Shown piece after piece: positions 8,447-16,659 of a DNA stretch of 33,291 nucleotides. The DNA lies in NCBI GenBank assembly GCA_017525805.1, contig JAFXSH010000099.1, positions 1-33,291 on the forward strand, in the 5' to 3' direction. Position 1 is the first letter of the stretch. Every line of letters starts with the position of its first letter. A model generated the notes under the pieces. That model searched no databases and was not told the origin of the DNA. It was given only the letters and a program-made list of their open reading frames with translations. Both the position numbers and the translations under genes were made by a program. Source of the DNA: Clostridia bacterium (GTDB lineage: Bacteria; Bacillota_A; Clostridia; Christensenellales; Aristaeellaceae).

Positions 8447-9193
8447 TTAGGCCAGGTCTTTCACCAGCGCCGCCGCATCGGCGTCCAGCAGGAATTCGCA
8501 ATTAGGGTGCAATTGCAGCACGGAGGCGGGGAAATCCGTGGTGACGGGGCCTTTCAGCATTTGACGCACTACCTCCGCCTTGTGGCTGCCCTTAGCGATC
8601 AGTACGATGCGGCGGGAGCGCATGATGGTGCGGATTCCCAAGGTAAGTCCACCCAGGGGATAATCGTCCGCAACACCCGTTTCCCTTCGCACGCGGGCTT
8701 CAAAAATGGGGTCCATGGGTGATACCCAGGTTTCCGATTCAAAGGGCGTGCCCGGCTGATTGATGCCGATGTGGCCATTGTAGCCCAGGCCCAGCATTTG
8801 CAAATCGATGCCGCCCCGCTGCTCCAGGGCTTCCTGGAAGCGGCGGCATTCCTCCGCGTAATCATCGGAAATCGTACTGGGCATAATGAACCGCTCGTCG
8901 GGAATATTCAGCGCGTCGGCGATCTGTTCCCGAATCATGGTATAGCAGCAGCCCGGGTAGGAACGGGGCAGATTGGTCAATTCATCCACGTTGAACAAGG
9001 TCACGCGGCTTGTGTCGAAGGGGTACTGCCGGTAAATGTCCGACACGATGGCGTGCATGTTTTTGGTAGTTTGTCCAGTGCTCAGGCCAATGACCGCATC
9101 GGGCTTTTTCAGCATTTGCCCGATGATCCGCCAGGCGGCCATCACATCAAAATCATGCTCTGTGGGCGCAATGGTGATTTTCAGATTTTTCAT
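8447..9193 (-). CDS. nagB: Glucosamine-6-phosphate deaminase-like protein (NagB family)
   Basis: A 248-residue protein of the NagB/6-phosphogluconolactonase superfamily. Glucosamine-6-phosphate deaminase makes fructose-6-phosphate and ammonia, the last step of amino-sugar entry to glycolysis. Motifs: phosphate loop GLSTGQTT (36-43), FNVDEL with the ring-opening base equivalent D70, and GLGYNGHIGINQPG (135-148) with H141. Two positions deserve care. The E. coli D141 equivalent is Asn, as in Bacillus enzymes, but the E148 equivalent is Gln146 (NQP instead of NEP), which may change activity. Start ATG 9193 has AAGGAAGG at good spacing and lies 2 bases after the kinase stop. It could instead act on another amino-sugar phosphate. 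Confidence 0.82.
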   Translation of the reverse strand: MKNLKITIAPTEHDFDVMAAWRIIGQMLKKPDAVIGLSTGQTTKNMHAIVSDIYRQYPFDTSRVTLFNVDELTNLPRSYPGCCYTMIREQIADALNIPDERFIMPSTISDDYAEECRRFQEALEQRGGIDLQMLGLGYNGHIGINQPGTPFESETWVSPMDPIFEARVRRETGVADDYPLGGLTLGIRTIMRSRRIVLIAKGSHKAEVVRQMLKGPVTTDFPASVLQLHPNCEFLLDADAAALVKDLA

Positions 9194-9195
9194 GG

Positions 9196-10173
9196 TCAAT
9201 CCTTCCTTTCCCGCAATTCTTCATAGCCCCGGATGGCGTTGGCGCACGCGCCGATGAGCCCGGCGTAATGGGAATCCATTTTCGTCAATTGCACACCTTT
9301 GGTCACATACCGCATGGTGTGGGCGCTGAAATACTGCTCCGCCCGTTTCAGCAAAAAGCCGTCCGCCACCACGCCGCCGCCCAGCACGATGGCCTCCGGA
9401 TCGCATACTCGGACGATGTTCATAATCAGGTTGGCCAGGGCTTTGGCGGCGTTTTCCGTCAGTTCCCTGCACAGGCTGTCCGTATCGGACAGAGCGAACA
9501 CCTCCTGTACGCTGACCCGGCCTTCCTTTGGGATATTCAGCTTGGTATTCGTATATTTGGGGACAAACCGCCGGGCGCAGGCGTCGATGCCGGAGCCGGA
9601 AGCGATCAATTCCACACAGTCCTTCCGCCCACAGGCGCAGGGAATGCCCAGGGTCAGCCCGGAGGAGGAGTGTCCCACCTCGCCCGCGTTGGCGTGCCCG
9701 CCACGAATCAAATGTCCCGCCGTCACGATGCCTGTTCCGATGCCGGTGCCCACGTTGATATACGCAAAATCGTTGGTGTCTTTTCCAACGCCGAACAGTC
9801 CTTCCGCAGCAGCGGCGCTTTTTACGTCGTTGTCGATGAAGCAGGGCAGGGAAAAACGGGCTGCGATCCTGTCCGCAAGGGGAACCGCGTTTCCGTCCCG
9901 CTCGTCCACCTTCAGCCAAATCCCGTTTTTGCCATCGACATGCCCCGTTAGCCCGATGCCAATGGCGCAGGGCTGATAACCGGGGGTGGACTGGGAAAGG
10001 AAGGATGATAAAGCTTGTGCCAGGAAAGCATAGGCGGCCTCATGGTCCATTTGCCCGGAGGCTTTCTTTTCAACGTGCAGCAGGTTTCCCTGCCGATCCA
10101 TTTCGCCCAGCAGCAGCTTGGTGCCGCCCAAATCCATGCCGATATAGGATGGTAAGAAAGGTGCCATCTTCAT
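9196..10173 (-). CDS. ROK family sugar kinase
   Basis: A 325-residue ROK (repressor, ORF, kinase) protein without the DNA-binding domain, so a kinase. DLGGTK (14-19) binds ATP phosphate, IDNDVK (113-118) carries the catalytic Asp116, and EVGH (165-168) with Cys179, Cys181 and Cys186 forms the zinc site (CACGRKDC). IVLGGGV near the C-terminus completes the fold. Likely substrates are glucose, mannose, N-acetylglucosamine or glucosamine. The adjacent NagB-like gene favours an amino sugar, but this is inference. Start ATG 10173 has GGGAGGA 5 bases upstream; the longer frame reaching 10479 lies within the GH9 gene and has no family homology. The stop overlaps the NagB start region, suggesting translational coupling. 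Confidence 0.88.
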   Translation of the reverse strand: MKMAPFLPSYIGMDLGGTKLLLGEMDRQGNLLHVEKKASGQMDHEAAYAFLAQALSSFLSQSTPGYQPCAIGIGLTGHVDGKNGIWLKVDERDGNAVPLADRIAARFSLPCFIDNDVKSAAAAEGLFGVGKDTNDFAYINVGTGIGTGIVTAGHLIRGGHANAGEVGHSSSGLTLGIPCACGRKDCVELIASGSGIDACARRFVPKYTNTKLNIPKEGRVSVQEVFALSDTDSLCRELTENAAKALANLIMNIVRVCDPEAIVLGGGVVADGFLLKRAEQYFSAHTMRYVTKGVQLTKMDSHYAGLIGACANAIRGYEELRERKD

Positions 10174-10232
10174 GGTGGTCCTCCCGCTCTGTTCGTCTTT
10201 ATCCTCTGTCAGTTTCGACCGCTCCTGCCGGT

Positions 10233-12593
10233 TCATGCTTCCTCCTTGAACGTGTCCGCGCACAGCCACAGCATACGGCAAGCCGCTGCGCCCCATACCT
10301 CCCGGAAGGTGGCGTTGTTGTTCTGAGGCCAATACGGCGCGTCCTCGTTCCCCAAGGTTTCGATGCCTACCGGCACCTCGCCCACGCATTCGCCGCACAG
10401 CACCGCGTATTGGCGGCACCAATTGGACCCGTCCCCATACACCAAAGATTGTCCAAAGGGATTCTTTCCCCACATCCAATACAATTGCTCGTGGGCGATT
10501 TGGACAAGCTGCTGATCATGAAAATAGCCGCCCAGGATAGACGCGGCTTTCCCCGCGGACAAAAGCACCGCGCTGTTGCCACGGAAGGAGAACCAAACGG
10601 GGAAATTCCGAATCACATAGCCCGGAGCAACTTCCGTGCCGTGCCGCAGCTGCGCTTTATAATTTTCTTTTTCCGCTTCATAATCACAGGCCACGTGCAG
10701 GAAGCGGAACAGCGCTTGATCCTCCGCTTCGTCCATGCGGTGCACCCCGGCGGGCAGCATCCCATATGGCGCGGTGTTACCTGCAATGGCTTTCAGATAT
10801 TCGCCATACCGCCGCATGCATTTTTCCCATTGAGACTTTTCTTTCGCGTCCGGGAGGGAAACGCAGGCGGCTTCCAAGGCCTTCATAAATTGATGCTCCC
10901 GGGATTGATGGTTAAAGTGCACGATGGCGCTTTGATTTTCATCTCGGTAGAAAAAGCCGGTGAAGGGCAAGCCGGCAGCGCCTGTTTCCTGGCAGGCCAT
11001 CAGCTTTTCGGCGTTTTCCAGGATTTCCGCCCGGTATGAAGGTTCTTTGGTGGCTCTGAACAGCAGGCTTGCGCTCCACAAACGCACCGCGTGATATTGA
11101 GAAAGGCCGGAATTCCAGGTGTGTTCATACATCTGTGCCGGATCGACCCCGGTTTGGCTGAAAGTCTCCACGGCAAAATCAAAATCCTGCTTTGCTGCAT
11201 GCAAAGCGGTGGCAGCCAGCGGCGGCTCCTCGTCCTGAAGGGTCAGGGCAGCGAAGGCCTCCACTCCGGAAAACAGGAAGTTTTCATAGGAATGGTTGTG
11301 CACTCGAGCGGAAATATCGTCAAAGGTGCCAATGATATTATCCGTGTACCGGGTGGCTCCGGCGGAGGTGGCACGATAGCCGTCCCCAAAACGGGTTTTC
11401 AGGATAAAGTCCAGGCCCCAGCGAGCTTCTTCCATTAAACGGACATGCAGCGGATCGTTCGCTTTTACCCGTACCGCGCATTCCAGGAGCGCCTGGGTGA
11501 TTTCTGCGGTTTGAGCAGCTTGCTGGGAAACGTCTCCTGCGTCATGCCAGCCGCCGCAGAAGGGAATCATTTTACCCTGATGCCGGGCAATAATATCCTG
11601 GTGACACATACCGTGTTTTCCCGGAACGGGCGTGCCGCATCGCAGGCAGAAAAAGAAATTGATCAGCCGCCATACCGTAGCGCGGCATAGATCATCGGAG
11701 ATTTCAAAGACGCTGCTTTCCACGTCGTCTGTTTTCAGTCGATACAAACCGGGCTTTTTGACGGCGGAAAAATCAGCGGTATGGAAGGAACCACGCTCAT
11801 TTTGAAGCAACTGTACCGGGCCTTGAAAAACGCAGTTTCCGTTTTTTTCTGATATAATTTGGAAAGCGGCGGAATCAGTGGTCAGAACTGCCGTTTTTTC
11901 ATCATTCAGGAAATAACCCACGGAGGACAGGCGGACGCCGGGCTGGGGATTCACCCAACCATACTCAAATTCCGGTTGGTCAACCGCTTCCAGGCGGATA
12001 TTCCGCACATCATAAACCAATTGCCCCGGCGCGCCGCTGTCGCAGCCGCTCAGAAAGACGTAAAGGTTCAGCTTCGTTACGGCGTCCCGGGGCATAGCGT
12101 CAAATTCCCAAATGCAAGTCTGCCACACATCCCTGTCCAGGTCAAACACCGTGGCGCCTTCCCGAAAATAGGGATCGGGCAGGGGCGTTTCTCCGACGTT
12201 CACGATGGACAGATTCAAATGCTGCACCTGTTGGCCCGCTGACCTTGGTCGCACCTCCAGGACGATGCGGTGGTAGGGCTGCCAATCCATGAGCGGAAAA
12301 GAAAAGGAAATCAGCGCCGTGCCGAAATTGGAATAATCCCCATCCGGTGAAGCGCCTTTGGGCCAATGGCCGCTTGTCAGCGGGGCGGAAAAGGTCAATT
12401 CATCGCCATTTACCTGAAGAACTGTATCATTTTCCACCGTGGGCTGAACGCCATTCCCCGAAGGAAACAGGGGAAAAGCTGCCGTGACTTTCTTTTTTAT
12501 GAACCGCGCTTCCAGGCTTTCCTCCCGATGCAGCGGCAACGGACGGTGCACATACAGTGAATCCCGCAATTCCTTCATCAATCGCTCGTTCAT
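10233..12593 (-). CDS. GH9 family glycosidase, cytoplasmic
   Basis: A 786-residue protein with three parts: an N-terminal beta-rich region of about 205 residues, an Ig-like CelD_N domain (about 213-298, starting VNPQPGVRLSSVGYF) and a GH9 (alpha/alpha)6 catalytic domain. The RCG...CH zinc-type cluster (C319, C330, H331), GGWHDAGD (351-354, catalytic Asp) and a C-terminal NNNATFREVWGAA with the likely acid Glu are visible. GH9 enzymes are mostly endoglucanases, but this one has no signal peptide or cellulose-binding module. A branch of GH9 is exo-beta-glucosaminidase; the ROK kinase and NagB neighbours make that attractive. The start ATG 12593 has GAGGAGG 8 bases upstream. It is the first gene of its run, behind a promoter carrying a cre sequence. 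Confidence 0.88.
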   Translation of the reverse strand: MNERLMKELRDSLYVHRPLPLHREESLEARFIKKKVTAAFPLFPSGNGVQPTVENDTVLQVNGDELTFSAPLTSGHWPKGASPDGDYSNFGTALISFSFPLMDWQPYHRIVLEVRPRSAGQQVQHLNLSIVNVGETPLPDPYFREGATVFDLDRDVWQTCIWEFDAMPRDAVTKLNLYVFLSGCDSGAPGQLVYDVRNIRLEAVDQPEFEYGWVNPQPGVRLSSVGYFLNDEKTAVLTTDSAAFQIISEKNGNCVFQGPVQLLQNERGSFHTADFSAVKKPGLYRLKTDDVESSVFEISDDLCRATVWRLINFFFCLRCGTPVPGKHGMCHQDIIARHQGKMIPFCGGWHDAGDVSQQAAQTAEITQALLECAVRVKANDPLHVRLMEEARWGLDFILKTRFGDGYRATSAGATRYTDNIIGTFDDISARVHNHSYENFLFSGVEAFAALTLQDEEPPLAATALHAAKQDFDFAVETFSQTGVDPAQMYEHTWNSGLSQYHAVRLWSASLLFRATKEPSYRAEILENAEKLMACQETGAAGLPFTGFFYRDENQSAIVHFNHQSREHQFMKALEAACVSLPDAKEKSQWEKCMRRYGEYLKAIAGNTAPYGMLPAGVHRMDEAEDQALFRFLHVACDYEAEKENYKAQLRHGTEVAPGYVIRNFPVWFSFRGNSAVLLSAGKAASILGGYFHDQQLVQIAHEQLYWMWGKNPFGQSLVYGDGSNWCRQYAVLCGECVGEVPVGIETLGNEDAPYWPQNNNATFREVWGAAACRMLWLCADTFKEEA

Positions 12594-12644
12594 CCATGTT
12601 TCCTCCTCGTGCTGTTGAGTAGGTTCGTTTTTCAGGATGGCTCG

Positions 12645-12673
12645 ATTGTATTATGAAAACGTTTACATTTCAA
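12645..12673 (-). promoter_or_regulatory. Promoter of the GH9 gene run
   Basis: On the minus strand TTGAAA (12668-12673) and TACAAT (12645-12650) are 17 bp apart. The transcript would begin about 45 bases before the GH9 ribosome site. The whole spacer is filled by the cre-like operator. Confidence 0.7.
12654..12667. promoter_or_regulatory. cre (CcpA) / LacI-family operator
   Basis: TGAAAACGTTTACA matches every position of the catabolite-response consensus TGWAANCGNTNWCA. It sits between the -35 and -10 boxes of the GH9 promoter, where bound protein would block RNA polymerase. No LacI-type gene is in the window, so CcpA encoded elsewhere is the simplest reader, predicting repression when preferred sugars are present. 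A dedicated LacI regulator elsewhere could also bind such a site. Confidence 0.75.
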
Positions 12674-13181
12674 CATAAAGAATACCCAAATTCTGTTATT
12701 GATTATTCGCCAGATTACACAAAAATAAACAGATTCTCGATTGTCTCTTGTGCGTTCCTGTATGATTTGTTAGAATACCATATCTTCAAGGCATCCATTT
12801 TCGCCGTTCCTCCAGTTTAGAATGATTTTCTTTTATTTTAGCATGAATAAAATAAAAGGTAATGGAAAAATGTCTACTTGTATATGGTATTGTGATGATT
12901 ATTCTTTGTGGTGAATGATCCGATTGGGCTGAAGCGTAAATATGCCGGAACCTTCTCGGCGTATTGCATCGTTGTAAACAAATGCGGAGCATTGCAGTAA
13001 TTGATGAAAATATTATTCAGGTGGTATGAGGGACGGATTATCACACATATCAACGAGCAAGTAGAGCAGGCGAATGAATGACGGAATCAGGCGAATGTTG
13101 AGCAGGTCGGTACCAGAACGGTACATACGGTACAAGGAGAGGACGACCCATTACCTCCATTCCATTCAAAATTGTATCTTC
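12674..13181. other. Intergenic stretch with no recognised gene
   Basis: About 500 bp between the GH2 stop and the GH9 promoter. It is AT-rich at 12674-12900. Near 13066-13110 there is a short run of CAGGCGAATG repeats and near 13109-13133 three GGTAC units, in frames broken by stops. I see no coding sequence, RNA gene or terminator here that I can support. Confidence 0.5.
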
Positions 13182-15215
13182 TCAATTCCTTTCCCGTCGG
13201 GGTTGGACAGCAGTCAGGGAATAAATCTCTGGCTCCTTTTCCACCCGCTCCAGCACGGCGGAATCGCTTACGCTTCCTGCCTGGGCGGTGATGGTGTTAA
13301 AGCCCATTCGCAGCGTTACATAGAAAACGAATACCTTATCCGCCGCTTTCATTTCATGGAGCGCGCCGTTTACGTACAGCGTTACGGCGGGCTGATTGGA
13401 ATACACCCGGATTTGGATCGCTTCTCCGCTGCGCTGGGCATAGCGTTTCCCGCAGATATGGACCATAGGTTCTGGGTTCCAATAGGCTTTATAGATATAA
13501 TAGCTGTCCTTTTTAATCCTCCTGTCCATAGTGACAAGGCCCTTGTTGTTCCGGCCCGCCACGCCGCCCTCGTTTCGGGCGGCGGCTCCGAAATCAAACA
13601 TATTCCATACATAACTTCCCCACACCCAGGGGCGCTGGGCAAACACTCGGGCCAGCTCCTCATGGTACAGGGCCTGGTACTCCTCGGAGTAATCCTTGGG
13701 CACAGGAGCGGCGGAATGATAGGTCAAAATACCTTCACAGCCGTATTCGGACACGCCGATGCAGCGTTGGGGGAATTTCTTGTGGTAAGCATCCAGCCAG
13801 GGACCGTTATCCGCGATGCTGCCGCCATACCAGCCAAAGTAATGATTGTAAGCTTCTACATCCGTAATATCGTGCAAGCCGCAGTCATCCGGCGTCATGG
13901 AAACGTGCGCCAAGGTGGTAAGCCGGGTGGAATCCAGGGATTTGACAAGGCTTTCCAGCGCCCGGTGATTTTCCACCAGCTGATCGCTCAGCTTGCCCGC
14001 CAGCAGCACTTCATTGGATAAGCCCCAGAAGCAGATACAGGGGTGATTGTAATTCTGGATGATCAATTCCTTCATCTGGCTGACGCAGTTTTCATGGGCG
14101 GCTGGGTCTTCGTTCATGATCGTGATGAAAGGAATTTCCGCCCATACCACAAAGCCCAGTTCATCACACGCGTCATAAAAATCCTGGGCGTGCTGATAAT
14201 GGGCAAGACGGATGGAATTAGCCCCCAGTTCCTTGATGAGTCGGGCGTCCTCATAATGATCCTCCCGGGTGAGGGCATTACCTTGGTACAGTTTATCCTG
14301 ATGCCTGCTGACGCCGCGCAGGGGTGTGGCCTTGCCGTTCAGGAAAAAGCCGTCCCGGGAGCTGCACGAAAAGCTGCGCACGCCGCAGCGGACGGAGATT
14401 TCATCATACACCTCATTGCGGCGCACAAGCTGTGCGTTGAGCGTGTATAGGTAGGGGTGATCCGGGCTCCACAATTTGGCTTGGTTCACCGGCAGGGAGA
14501 CGCGCGGATCGGCCGCGGGCCGGGCGGCGAAGGCCGCTTCTCTGCCTTCGCCGTCCAGGAGACTGTAAAGCACGGTGAAATTTTCATCGGCGTTTTTTAC
14601 AAAGGATTCGATTGTAAAGACAGCCCCGCCATTACCGTCTGGCCGGGGGGTGACCATGATCCCGGGTCCGCCGAAATCATCCAGATCAAAATGCGCGTCG
14701 GGCACGCTGATCAGGTTCACGCCTCGATAAAGCCCGCCGTAAAAGGTAAAATCAGCGTGCTGGGGGTATACGTTGGTACGGTACTCATTGCTCACCTTGA
14801 TGGCCAGCAGATTCTCCTTGCCCGAAGCGCACAGCGCCGTCACATCTGCCCGAAAAGCGGAATAGCCGCCTTCGTGGTATACCGCTTTCTGTCCGTTCAC
14901 ATAGACCGTGGCCTGCTGCCCCGCGGCGAGGATTTCCACATACACCCGCCCACCAGGCAGGGGCTGGCAAGGCGTTTTGAAGGTTTTATAGTACCAATAG
15001 CTGCCCCGGTCATAGTGCGGAGTAGGCGGGCCGCTCAGATCGCCACGGCTCCAGTCCTTGGCAGGCGCATCGATGTCATGGCCGTCATGGCCGTCTACGG
15101 CATTCCAGGTGTGGGGGAGAGTTACACAGACACCATCCTCCGGGATTTGCCCCGGCATACCGGTATCCCGATGGACAAACAGCCAATCCTGGTTCAGGGA
15201 AATGATCTTTCTCAT
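13182..15215 (-). CDS. GH2 family glycosidase (beta-galactosidase/beta-glucuronidase type)
   Basis: A 677-residue retaining glycosidase of family 2: an N-terminal sugar-binding jelly roll (LNQDWLF, PHTWNA, GSYWYYKTF), an Ig-like domain (SVRCGVRSF at its end), then the TIM barrel with RGVSRHQD, the acid/base motif GLSNEV (E402) and the nucleophile motif VSEYGCEG (E490). A C-terminal beta domain with RVYSNQPAVTLYVNG follows. There is no signal peptide. Beta-galactosidase and beta-glucuronidase cannot be separated by motif here; the classical NxK glucuronate motif is not evident, which favours galactosidase. Start ATG 15215 has AGGAGG 5 bases upstream. It lies 131 bp after the AraC regulator and is probably transcribed with it; a separate promoter is possible. 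Confidence 0.9.
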   Translation of the reverse strand: MRKIISLNQDWLFVHRDTGMPGQIPEDGVCVTLPHTWNAVDGHDGHDIDAPAKDWSRGDLSGPPTPHYDRGSYWYYKTFKTPCQPLPGGRVYVEILAAGQQATVYVNGQKAVYHEGGYSAFRADVTALCASGKENLLAIKVSNEYRTNVYPQHADFTFYGGLYRGVNLISVPDAHFDLDDFGGPGIMVTPRPDGNGGAVFTIESFVKNADENFTVLYSLLDGEGREAAFAARPAADPRVSLPVNQAKLWSPDHPYLYTLNAQLVRRNEVYDEISVRCGVRSFSCSSRDGFFLNGKATPLRGVSRHQDKLYQGNALTREDHYEDARLIKELGANSIRLAHYQHAQDFYDACDELGFVVWAEIPFITIMNEDPAAHENCVSQMKELIIQNYNHPCICFWGLSNEVLLAGKLSDQLVENHRALESLVKSLDSTRLTTLAHVSMTPDDCGLHDITDVEAYNHYFGWYGGSIADNGPWLDAYHKKFPQRCIGVSEYGCEGILTYHSAAPVPKDYSEEYQALYHEELARVFAQRPWVWGSYVWNMFDFGAAARNEGGVAGRNNKGLVTMDRRIKKDSYYIYKAYWNPEPMVHICGKRYAQRSGEAIQIRVYSNQPAVTLYVNGALHEMKAADKVFVFYVTLRMGFNTITAQAGSVSDSAVLERVEKEPEIYSLTAVQPRRERN

Positions 15216-15346
15216 GGTATCCTCCTTTTGGGATTCAATCATTACACGGAATAATCCATGCTGCTGGCAAATAGCAAGGCGCTTTTGCAGGCTTTTTTCT
15301 ATGAAATGATTTCGGGAAACGAAGAAAGCGTGACGTTTCCTCCCGG

Positions 15347-16342
15347 TCAGGGGTCCACCAACACGCCGGGGTCGCTAATGTTGGTAGACTGGTGCAGCGA
15401 CCAAATGCTGGGCTTTTTTTCGTCGTCCCGGCTATGCCCTTCCTCCTGCGTCAGGCCCATGGCCGCTGCGCGCAGCGGCAGGGGATCGCCGTTTTCGTTG
15501 ATGGTGCGTTTATCATCGATGGGCGAATGACCCATTTGCTTCATGTAGGCGCGGTAAAAATTCGTGTAATCCCCGAACCCGGCGGCCGTGCTGGCCTGGG
15601 CGGCGGGATAGCCGTTGATCAGCAATTGCTGGGCGTAATTCAGGCGGCGTCGGGTCACGTATTCCATGACCGTAGTGCCAAGCTGGGTGCGGAACAATTG
15701 GTTCAGCTTGCTTTTGGAAATATGCGCATAGCCGCTCAGATCATCCAGGGTCATTTTCTCCGTCAGGTTTTGATGGATGTAGGACAGCACCGGCTTTAGC
15801 TCCTGATATTCGCTGTAATAGGAAGGAATGCGGGCGGAGGATCGCAAATCGCCCTCATGAATCAGCAGCATCCCCAGCAGCGCCTCCAAAATGACGCTGG
15901 CCATTGCGTCGCATACGTCCTGGGGCATGCCGATCACACGCTCCACATCCAGCATCAAGGGCAGAAAGCCTAAGGATTCGGCGTTGGTAATAATATAGGG
16001 AATAGGGCTCGTTCCGTTTCGGATGGTCTCTTCCGTGGGAAGACTGCCCATTAAAAGCTGCCGATGCTCCAGAGAAATGATCTCTTCCGTAAAATGAAAG
16101 GTAAACCGCTCATAGGTTGCATTGGACAAAACATGGATGCCGTGAAACACGTTCGGCGCGATCACGATCAGCGTATGGGGCTGCATCACGTATTCAATGC
16201 CGCCGTATAAAAAATGCACGTCGCCGGACAAAAAATAATACAGCTCGTAAAAGGCATGGCTATGGATCAAAAAATGCTCGGATGTTTTATGGCTGATATT
16301 GTGGGCCAGGGAATAGGTGGTGGACCGCAAATCTGTGGACAT
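15347..16342 (-). CDS. AraC family transcriptional regulator
   Basis: A 331-residue regulator. Residues about 15-110 form a cupin-like sensor (HSHAFYELYYFLSGDVHFLYGG; read as two strands). Residues about 180-275 form the double helix-turn-helix, with MTLDDLSGYAHISKSKLNQLF in the first and PAAQASTAAGFGDYTNFYRAY in the second. About 55 more residues follow the usual family end at MGHSPI, a polar tail with no recognised domain. The start ATG 16342 has GGGAGA upstream. It is divergent from the importer operon, and the 317-bp gap holds two promoters and paired direct repeats that suit an AraC activator, so it very likely controls importer and enzymes in response to an imported sugar. Confidence 0.9.
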   Translation of the reverse strand: MSTDLRSTTYSLAHNISHKTSEHFLIHSHAFYELYYFLSGDVHFLYGGIEYVMQPHTLIVIAPNVFHGIHVLSNATYERFTFHFTEEIISLEHRQLLMGSLPTEETIRNGTSPIPYIITNAESLGFLPLMLDVERVIGMPQDVCDAMASVILEALLGMLLIHEGDLRSSARIPSYYSEYQELKPVLSYIHQNLTEKMTLDDLSGYAHISKSKLNQLFRTQLGTTVMEYVTRRRLNYAQQLLINGYPAAQASTAAGFGDYTNFYRAYMKQMGHSPIDDKRTINENGDPLPLRAAAMGLTQEEGHSRDDEKKPSIWSLHQSTNISDPGVLVDP

Positions 16343-16379
16343 GAAATCTCCCGCTTTCGTTTGTATTCCGATTGGTTAT

Positions 16380-16408
16380 ATTGTACAGGAAGAAAAATGA
16401 ATTTGCAA
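16380..16408 (-). promoter_or_regulatory. Promoter of the AraC-type regulator gene
   Basis: Minus strand TTGCAA (16403-16408) and TACAAT (16380-16385) with a 17-bp spacer. The bases ATTTGCAA over the -35 (16401-16408, plus strand) repeat the core of the operator at 16515-16546, which hints at autoregulation. Confidence 0.6.
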
Positions 16409-16514
16409 GCGAAAATATTGCTGATTGACCATAACCTTTTGAAAATAGCGCCAATATTTCTGAAATCCGTGTTTTATATGGTCAGTATTTTTATTTTTTA
16501 TCTGAATCAAAAAT

Positions 16515-16546
16515 ATATTTGCAATATTATAAGTGATATTTGCAAT
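16515..16546 (+). promoter_or_regulatory. Direct-repeat operator for the AraC-type regulator
   Basis: ATATTTGCAAT occurs at 16515-16525 and identically at 16536-16546, 21 bp apart start to start (two helical turns). The second copy touches the -35 box of the importer promoter. AraC-family activators bind such tandem half-sites with this spacing next to the -35. Binding by the adjacent regulator is inferred from position. Confidence 0.7.
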
Positions 16547-16574
16547 GGACAATCAGGGCGTTTTCCCCCATAAT
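16546..16574 (+). promoter_or_regulatory. Promoter of the importer operon
   Basis: TGGACA (16546-16551) and CATAAT (16569-16574) are 17 bp apart, each one base off consensus, which fits an activator-dependent promoter. Transcription would start near 16581, leaving a leader of about 80 bases before the solute-binding protein. Confidence 0.6.
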
Positions 16575-16659
16575 GAAGCTATCATGATGCCGGATAAGCG
16601 GCGTCACAAGCAACGCCCCATGAGATGCGTCTTATGGAAAAAAGCAAGGAGGAAAACCT

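Noticed and set aside
7799..8722. A 307-codon plus-strand open frame
   Set aside because: It lies antisense to the Gfo/Idh and NagB-like genes and shows no domain pattern; a shadow of GC-rich coding sequence.
10174..10479. N-terminal extension of the ROK kinase frame
   Set aside because: Overlaps the end of GH9 and has no homology; ATG 10173 has a good ribosome site and starts the family domain.
10005..11039. A 344-codon plus-strand open frame
   Set aside because: Antisense to the ROK kinase and GH9 genes, with composition typical of a shadow frame and no motif.
13066..13140. Possible short tandem repeats (CAGGCGAATG, GGTAC) as a CRISPR or regulatory array
   Set aside because: Units are few, short and irregularly spaced, with no repeat-spacer pattern.
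13074..14021. A 315-codon plus-strand open frame
   Set aside because: Mostly antisense to the GH2 gene, which has clear catalytic motifs; nothing recognisable in this frame.
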